Shown here: positions 58,970 through 64,000 of the stretch, piece after piece
Numbering within the stretch: the first letter of the stretch is position 1
Layout of the letters: each line of letters opens with the position of its first letter
Assembly (NCBI RefSeq): GCF_003024195.1
Contig: NZ_KZ679056.1
Span: 124,001-188,000, forward strand
Length of the DNA stretch: 64,000 nucleotides
Source: Streptomyces dioscori
GTDB lineage: Bacteria > Actinomycetota > Actinomycetes > Streptomycetales > Streptomycetaceae
Reading direction: 5' to 3'
Notes under the pieces: model-generated
Databases searched by the model: none
Told to the model about the DNA's origin: nothing
What the model saw: only the letters and a program-made list of their open reading frames with translations
Program-made: the position numbers and the translations under genes

Positions 58970-59698
58970 TCACCCCAGGGCGGCGAGCACCTGGGACGGT
59001 TCCAGCGTGCGGCGGACCAGCGCCTGGGCGGTCGAGGTGAGGCGGTTGCCGTTGCGGCCGCTGTAGGCGAGCAGGGCCTCCATGGCCCGTGCGGGTTCGA
59101 GCTGGCCGTGCTCGGCCAGCATGCCCTGCGCCATCTCGACGGTGGCCTTGGCCGCGACGGCCGCCTGGACGTGGGTGAGGATGTCCATGGGCCTGGCGGG
59201 GTCCGGGCTCCAGTGGACCAGCGCGACGGCGGCCACGTCGGCGAGCGCCTGGGCGAGGCGCAGATCGCCCGGCCGGAGGCCGGCGGGCGCGGTGAGCAGG
59301 AGGCTCACGGACCCGATGGTCTGGTGGTTGACCCGCAGCGGCAGCGCGTGCGCGGCGCCGTAACCGGCTTCCTGGGCCTGGGCCGTGAACCGCGGCCACC
59401 GGCCGTCGAGGTCGTCGAGATGGGTGGCGTCCACCGGCAGCCGGGTCCGGTAGCAGTCCCGGCCGGGGCCTTCCCTGGTCTGCGTCTGGACCAGTTCGGC
59501 CGAGGTCGCGTGGGCGGAGACCGACATCGTTCGAAGGTCGCCGCGGACCGTGGCCATCATGACGCTGACCGTGTCGGCGCCCACGATGCCGACGCAGTGC
59601 CCGGCCAGACGGTCCAGGAGGACCACCGGGTCGAACCCGTCGGCGAGGGTGTCGGCCAGCCCGACGAACGCCTCGGCGAGCTGCTCTTCACGGGTCAT
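58970..59698 (-). CDS. GAF-ANTAR domain protein (downstream copy)
   Basis: A 242-residue protein. A GAF domain (about residues 20-155; RLPVDATHLDDLDGRWPRFT and GAAHALPLRVNHQTIGSVSLLL) is followed by an ANTAR three-helix RNA-binding domain (about 180-235; VEMAQGMLAEHG then AMEALLAYSGRNGNRLTSTA). ANTAR proteins bind paired hairpins in mRNA leaders to prevent termination. ATG overlaps the stop of the next GAF-ANTAR gene by 4 nt, so the two are one transcript. The signal bound by GAF is unknown. Confidence 0.92.
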   Translation of the reverse strand: MTREEQLAEAFVGLADTLADGFDPVVLLDRLAGHCVGIVGADTVSVMMATVRGDLRTMSVSAHATSAELVQTQTREGPGRDCYRTRLPVDATHLDDLDGRWPRFTAQAQEAGYGAAHALPLRVNHQTIGSVSLLLTAPAGLRPGDLRLAQALADVAAVALVHWSPDPARPMDILTHVQAAVAAKATVEMAQGMLAEHGQLEPARAMEALLAYSGRNGNRLTSTAQALVRRTLEPSQVLAALG

Positions 59699-60543
59699 GA
59701 CCGGTCACCGTCTCCTTCGTCGCCGAGCCGACCGCGGCCCTTCCGCTGATTGTCGTCCGCTTCCGGCTGGAAACGCAGCGTTCGGGCGAGAATCTCCTGT
59801 GCCACCTCGGTGACCGTCCGCCCTTCCGAGAAGGCGTGCGCCCGCAACCGGTCCAGTGCCTGCTCGGGATCGACCCCAATTTGGACCATGACCATGCCAA
59901 CGGCCTGATGAACCTCGACGTGGTCGGCTTCCGCGGCGTCCACCCATGACGCTACTCCTGCTTCGTCCCCGGATACGAAGCCGTCGGAGGCTGCTTCGAG
60001 ATTCAGTACTGCGAACGTGACCGCGTCCCTTGCCAGCAGCGCGATGCGCAGGTCGCGCGGCGACAGGGCGCCGGCGGTGTCCCGGTAGAGGTCGAGGGTG
60101 CCGATCGCGAGCGCGCCGGCGCCGAGGGGCAGCGAGAAGACAGCCCGGACGCCCAGCTCGACCGCCTGATGGGCGAAGACCGGCCAGCGGCGGGCGTCCG
60201 GCCCCTGGGTGAGATCCGGCGCGAGCACGGGGGCTGCCCGGTCGAGGGCGCTCTGGCAGGGCCCGTCGCCCAGCGTGTACTGCGCCTCGGCGAGGCGCGC
60301 GGCCGTGTCGTCACTGGCGCACCACAGCGCCCGCGCGGTCCTGCTGCCGGTGATCGAGATCGAGGCGCCGGTGACGGGCAGCAGGTCCACGCAGGCCGCG
60401 CAGAGCAGCTCGGGCACCCGCTGCACCTCGCTGGAGGAGGCCAGGGCGGTGAAGGCCTCGGTGACCCGTCGACGGTCCTCCACATCAAAGGGCTGTATGC
60501 GGTCGGGCATCTCGTTGTCGCCGCCACGGTTCTCGTGCCGCAT
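59695..60543 (-). CDS. GAF-ANTAR domain protein (upstream copy)
   Basis: A 282-residue protein, first of a coupled GAF-ANTAR pair. The GAF domain (about 30-180) has ISITGSRTARALWCASD and LGDGPCQSALDRAAPVL. The ANTAR domain (about 210-260) shows the conserved VHQAVGMVMVQIGVDPEQAL and ILARTLRF helices. A short acidic and Arg-rich tail ends the protein. ATG 60543 has GGAGG 8 nt upstream; the GTG at 60552 is less likely. It overlaps the following gene by 4 nt. Confidence 0.92.
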   Translation of the reverse strand: MRHENRGGDNEMPDRIQPFDVEDRRRVTEAFTALASSSEVQRVPELLCAACVDLLPVTGASISITGSRTARALWCASDDTAARLAEAQYTLGDGPCQSALDRAAPVLAPDLTQGPDARRWPVFAHQAVELGVRAVFSLPLGAGALAIGTLDLYRDTAGALSPRDLRIALLARDAVTFAVLNLEAASDGFVSGDEAGVASWVDAAEADHVEVHQAVGMVMVQIGVDPEQALDRLRAHAFSEGRTVTEVAQEILARTLRFQPEADDNQRKGRGRLGDEGDGDRS

Positions 60544-61213
60544 CGGCTTCACCTCCGCCCGGTCGCACGGCCAGCAGCATGATCCGCCAAGTATCGCCCA
60601 CGCCGACGGCCCCGGAGGGCAACCACCCGCCGTCGCGCCCTGTCACGCCACGACACCCGTACCCCCAGTCTCGTCCTTGCGCCCGCTTACGGCTCGTACC
60701 GGTTCGGACTCGTGGCGGTCCGGTCGCCCACCGGCCCGGGAATCGTACGGTTTCGGCCACGAGGCCCCTCCGTCCGTACCGCGGGACTCCCACGAGGTGC
60801 CGACTCACGACCTCCCACCCCCTCGGTGCGCCGTCCGTGAGTGGCCGATCACCCTCTGTTCCGCACGGGCGGCCCGGCCTAGGGTGATCGGAGCCCAGGA
60901 CCCCGGCGAAGCACCGCGTACATCAGCGACCCATGAGCGGAAGCCGAGGTGAGGGTCTTGCGAAGGCGGTCGCGCGCCCTGGGGCACCGGCACGCGGTGA
61001 CCGGCTCCGCGGTGCGGACCGTACCCCTCCGCCGTACGCCGTCCGGCCGCCGCCCCGCGCCCGACGCGTACGTCCGCCGTCCCACGTGCCGGTCGAGCCC
61101 CTGCTCTCCCTGGGCCCCCTCCCGTCCCAGCCCGGCGAGGACCGACCGAACCGTCTGTGCCGGAAGCGGCCCCCACCACATTCCCTACGTCGAAGAAGGA
61201 GTGACCCGGTCCC
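60544..61213. other. Intergenic region without supported gene
   Basis: 670 bp upstream of the GAF-ANTAR pair. Six-frame open frames exist because of the high GC content, but none shows a recognisable domain, ribosome-binding site and codon pattern together. It should hold the promoter for the GAF-ANTAR operon (leftward) and one for the flavodoxin-like frame (rightward). Confidence 0.5.
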
Positions 61214-61663
61214 ATGAGGATCCTGGTCGGCTACGCCAGGGTGCACGGATCGAGCCGGACTCCCGTCGAACATCGCACGGTTGGACCGGCCGGGGCCGGC
61301 CGCACGGCGGCCGTCGCGGAACTCTGTCCGCCACGGACGGTGTTCGAGCACGGAACTCCCGCTTTCGGCGGCGTGCCGCGCCCCGATGCCCGGCCGCCCC
61401 GGGCGGCGGACTTCGTAGGCCGTCGTCGCGACACCCCGGGCACGCGCCCGGAGCGGCTGTTCGGCGTGGGCGGGCCGCCCACGGCTCGACACCGGATCCG
61501 GCGGCACGGCGCGGAGCCACCTCGACGGCCCGGACTCCGGTCGCCGATCCGTTACCGGGGGCGTCGCGGGCGGACCGGCCGGGAGTCGGCCCAGGTCGAA
61601 CGGGTCGAACGGGCCGGGCGCGGACGGACGACGGCCGGGCGGGAGGCACCCCTTGGCGGCTGA
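61214..61663 (+). pseudogene. Probable decayed flavodoxin-domain gene
   Basis: A 149-residue frame starting MRILVGYARVHGSSR, the FMN phosphate-binding start of flavodoxin-domain proteins, where R-V-L-V-x-Y-A-S-x-x-G-S-T-R is normal. A later stretch, ADFVGRRRDTPGTRPERLFGVG, matches in order the (E)FVRRHxxxLxxRPVWLFSVG block of the same family. The middle segment that should hold the Tyr/Asp isoalloxazine loop is shortened and Arg/Pro-rich, and the rest looks non-globular. GAAGGAG lies upstream of the ATG. This fits a gene losing function, though a working small protein cannot be excluded. Confidence 0.45.
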
Positions 61664-61850
61664 CGAACCGGGGTTCCCGCCCACGGGCCGGCTGTGGGAG
61701 GCGTTCGTGGCGGAGCTGTCCCGCGGGCTGCGCGCCGACGCGTCCAGGAATCACGGCACGCCACGGAACAGGGACCGGAGCGCCCCCGAGCGGGAGAACG
61801 AGGGCCGACGCACTCCGCGGGACGGCGGCGAAAAGACGAAGAAGTCATGA
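61653..61850 (+). CDS. Small hypothetical ORF
   Basis: 65 residues from TTG 61653, with GGGAGG 6 nt upstream and overlapping the end of the flavodoxin-like frame. It has a plausible helix (LWEAFVAELSRGLRADA) and a charged Arg/Lys-rich tail. No family recognised. It may be a remnant or a short real gene. Confidence 0.3.
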   Translation: MAADEPGFPPTGRLWEAFVAELSRGLRADASRNHGTPRNRDRSAPERENEGRRTPRDGGEKTKKS

Positions 61851-62284
61851 ACCCGGGCCGACCGGCTCGGGAGGAGACGTCCACGGTACGGCCCGTCATG
61901 AGCAGCGGCGCATGACGTGCCCTCACGTCGTCCGCGTACGGGCCCGGTTATCGCGACGCCCGGACATCCGTCCCGGGACACCCGAACAACCGGCCCCGGA
62001 CAGCGAGGTCCTGGCACCGACGGGCCGGCTCGGACACCCTTCCGTACCCACTCGTGCGCCCCGGCGGCGCGAGAGGGTCAACGGCGCGTAAAGCTTTGCA
62101 CCCCCGAGGGGGCGCGGGCCGGAAGATACCACTGCCACCGACTCACCGTAGTCGCGCGATGGCGCCATGTGCTTGGCTGTTGTGTGGAACGAACCACACC
62201 CCCTCTGTCCGGCGGCGTCGCCCGGGCACCCGGGGGCCGTCCGCTCCGGCTCGGCAGCCCCACCCAGCCGTCAGGAACCAAGAG
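61851..62284. other. Intergenic region upstream of the third GAF-ANTAR gene
   Basis: 434 bp with no supported gene. It holds a short hairpin CCCCC-GA-GGGGG (62101-62112) and a lower-GC patch (62085-62170) with GTAAAGCTTTGC, the likely promoter region for the GAF-ANTAR gene at 62285. Confidence 0.45.
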
Positions 62285-63043
62285 ATGAGCATCGAACCGC
62301 TCAACACCACCCGGTCGCAGGAACTGGCCGCGAACCTGCTCGCCCTGGTCGACGCTCCGGCCCGGGGCGAGAGCGAGGAACATCTCCTGCGCCGGCTTGC
62401 GCGGGTCACGGCGCTGGTGCCCGGTGTGGAGGCGGCCGCGTGCAGTCTGATCGGCCCGGAGGGCACTCCCCGGCGCATGGCAGCGACGGACGAACGCACT
62501 CGCCGGCTGGAGTGTCTGCAGGCCGAGTCGCGGGTGGGCCCCTGCCTCGACATCGCCCGCGGCAAGGGGCCCCTGGCGAACATTCCCATGTCCCACCCGC
62601 ACAGCCGCACCCGCTGGCCCCGCTTCACCAGCCGTGCCCTGTCCGAGGGCTTCACCGCCGTCACGGCCCTGCCGCTGGCCCATCAGGACCGGCCCCTGGG
62701 CGCGCTCGATCTCTACCACCAGCACGGCCGGCTCGGGCCGTCGGCCATCCGGTGGGCCCGGCTCCTCGCCGACGCCGCGGCCGTCGGTCTGGCCCATCGC
62801 GAGGTGCTGCGCGACGCGCTCGTGCGGGGCGATCAGCTGCAGAACGCCCTGAACAGCCGCGTCCTCATCGAGCAGGCCAAGGGCATGCTCGCCGAGCGCC
62901 TCGACTGCGACCTCCAGGAGGCGTTCGAGCACCTGCGCGGCCATGCCCGCGCGCAGCGGATGAAGCTCATCGACCTGGCCGCCCTGATCGTCGGCGACCC
63001 GTCCGGCACCTCGTTTTTTCCGCGCCGGCACCAAACCCCCTGA
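62285..63043 (+). CDS. GAF-ANTAR domain protein (third copy)
   Basis: A 252-residue protein, third of this type nearby but on the other strand. GAF-type domain (about 25-175) with RRMAATDERTRRLECLQAES and VGPCLDIARGKGPLANI. The ANTAR domain (about 195-245) contains SRVLIEQAKGMLAERLDCDLQEAFEHLR. A typical aromatic/Arg tail follows. ATG 62285 is the first plausible start; the open frame further upstream has no ribosome-binding site. Likely role is anti-termination control of unknown transcripts. Confidence 0.9.
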   Translation: MSIEPLNTTRSQELAANLLALVDAPARGESEEHLLRRLARVTALVPGVEAAACSLIGPEGTPRRMAATDERTRRLECLQAESRVGPCLDIARGKGPLANIPMSHPHSRTRWPRFTSRALSEGFTAVTALPLAHQDRPLGALDLYHQHGRLGPSAIRWARLLADAAAVGLAHREVLRDALVRGDQLQNALNSRVLIEQAKGMLAERLDCDLQEAFEHLRGHARAQRMKLIDLAALIVGDPSGTSFFPRRHQTP

Positions 63044-63252
63044 CGGCCCTCGGACCCGCCGCGGTCACCGGAGCGACGGGCCCGCTCCGGCTGACCGGCG
63101 TGCGGCGGGAGTCTTCCAACGGGCCCGACTCTTCGCGTGATTGCCATCGAACCCGGGCCACCGCAGTCGTAGGCTTGAAGCCGCCCGCCGACCGGGAGCC
63201 GGAGCCGAACAGGGCCGGCGGAGCGAACCGAAGCAAGTCGATGCGACCCGGC

Positions 63253-63321
63253 GTGATCCGACCCGGTGTGATCCGACTCGGTGTGATCCGACTCGGTGTG
63301 ATCCGACTCGGTGTGATCCGG
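63253..63321. repeat. 15-bp tandem repeat upstream of the last GAF-ANTAR gene
   Basis: Four full 15-bp copies of GTGATCCGACTCGGT (first with a C for T change) from 63253 to 63312, then a partial fifth. A degenerate copy lies just before (about 63243). It sits 50-120 bp upstream of the start at 63373, in a 329-bp gap that has no gene, so it probably overlaps the promoter or leader. Confidence 0.88.
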
Positions 63322-63372
63322 AGGGACGTACTGACAGAGAGAGGCACGGCAGGGGAAGGGGAGGGAGCCGGA

Positions 63373-64000
63373 ATGCCCGAGCAGCCGCGCGAGGAGCGGT
63401 TGGCCGCCGCTTTCGTGGAGCTCGCCACCACCCTGGCGGGCGACTTCGACGACATCCACTTCCTGCGCACCCTGTCCGAACGCTGCGTCGATCTGCTGGA
63501 CATCGCGGCCGCGGGGGTCGCCCTGGCCGCGCCCAGGAACAGCCGGGCGGAAGGCCGGGCGGAGGTCACCGGATCCGATGCCCGCATCCGCAGCCTGGAA
63601 CGCAACGGCGTCGACTGGGGCGAGGGTCCGTGCCAGGACTGTCTGCGCACCGGGAACCCCGTCGAGGGGATCGCCCTCGACCACCCCGACGCGAACGCGG
63701 CCTGGCCCCGCTTCACCCTCAGGGCCCGCCGGCTGGGGTTCCACTCGGTCGCCGCGACGCCCTTGCGTGTACGCGACGAGGTGGTCGGCGCCCTCAGCCT
63801 CTTCCTCGACAGGCCCGGCACACCGGACCCCGGGCAGCTCCGACTGGGCCGGGCCCTCGCCGACTTCGCCGCCATCCCGATACTGCAGCAGCGGGAACTG
63901 CGCCGGCAGATGCGGCTCACCGAGCAGCTGGAGACCGCGCTGGAGTCGCGCATCCTCGTCGAACAGGCCAAGGGGGCCCTCGCCCAGCAGCGCCGGATCA
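63373..64000 (+). CDS. GAF-ANTAR domain protein (fourth copy, cut by window edge)
   Basis: At least 209 residues from ATG 63373 (GAGGGAG upstream). The GAF-type domain is complete (EERLAAAFVELATTLAGDFD to VAATPLRVRDEVVGALSLFL). The ANTAR domain starts (SRILVEQAKGALAQQRRI) at the very end. It resembles the third copy in domain order but begins with a different helix. Fourth GAF-ANTAR protein within 5.1 kb. Confidence 0.88.
   Translation, partial: MPEQPREERLAAAFVELATTLAGDFDDIHFLRTLSERCVDLLDIAAAGVALAAPRNSRAEGRAEVTGSDARIRSLERNGVDWGEGPCQDCLRTGNPVEGIALDHPDANAAWPRFTLRARRLGFHSVAATPLRVRDEVVGALSLFLDRPGTPDPGQLRLGRALADFAAIPILQQRELRRQMRLTEQLETALESRILVEQAKGALAQQRRI

Noticed and set aside
60923..61684. 253-residue minus-strand frame in the gap before the flavodoxin-like gene
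   Set aside because: Arg/Pro/Gly-rich, no domain and no start signal; it is opposite the flavodoxin-like match.
63253..63321. 15-bp repeats as a CRISPR array
   Set aside because: No spacers between units; it is a pure tandem repeat.

Overview
The window reads as chromosomal DNA of a Streptomyces species. GC content is very high with strong third-position G/C bias. It carries genus-typical genes: a cvnABCD conservon, nickel superoxide dismutase with its maturation protease, a fused Kgd-type 2-oxoglutarate dehydrogenase, a lon gene behind an HspR-type operator, and several GAF-ANTAR proteins. Dispersed palindromic repeats of the kind seen between Streptomyces genes are also present. From memory, the backbone order (PBP ... 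conservon ... lon, two-component pair, kgd ... malic enzyme, amino-acid ABC operon, sodX/sodN) resembles the S. coelicolor SCO5302 to SCO5254 interval read in descending order. This was not checked by alignment, and the species cannot be named.

Layout. 0-2.2 kb: tail of an upstream gene, a PbpA-type transpeptidase and a DUF3291 protein. 2.2-4.5 kb: two divergent diiron proteins (ferritin-like and AurF-like). 4.6-8.7 kb: TetR regulator, small protein, secreted NlpC/P60 hydrolase, two membrane proteins. 8.8-14.8 kb: conservon cvnABCD followed by a styrene-monooxygenase-type flavoprotein. 15.2-22.7 kb: PP2C-like phosphatase, MarR regulator, GH25 lysozyme, Lon, a lipoprotein and a spermidine-synthase-like protein. 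22.8-29.3 kb: OmpR-type two-component system and kgd.

29.4-44.0 kb is the accessory centrepiece: nine genes on the minus strand. Its promoter-proximal half encodes a 58-residue peptide ending F-N-N-A-F, a radical SAM/SPASM enzyme of FxsB type, a separate HExxH enzyme, and a TIR-like/NB-ARC/TPR protein. The distal half is a tightly coupled set: a trypsin-co-occurring-type protein, a MoxR/ChlI-like AAA+ ATPase, a vWA protein, a CHAT protease, and a second TIR-like/NB-ARC/TPR protein. Both TPR proteins end in the same W-[D/N]-F-E-P-L tail. The whole looks like a variant FxSxx-COOH (Fxs) RiPP system joined to a STAND/CHAT conflict or signalling module.

44.2-56.8 kb: DUF6104 protein, a DUF4097-PadR operon, an HTH/Clp-N pair, a zinc-type oxidoreductase, malic enzyme, a polar amino-acid (glutamate-type) ABC importer, a methyltransferase, a CGNR regulator, and sodX/sodN. 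56.8-64 kb is regulatory: a Cys-rich small protein, a MerR regulator, a PPOX-fold protein, a STAS protein lacking the phosphoserine, four GAF-ANTAR proteins (the last cut by the window edge), and an apparently decaying flavodoxin-like gene.

Coordinates include stop codons. Starts were chosen from ribosome-binding sites, overlaps and family length. Functions rest on motif recognition, not database searches.
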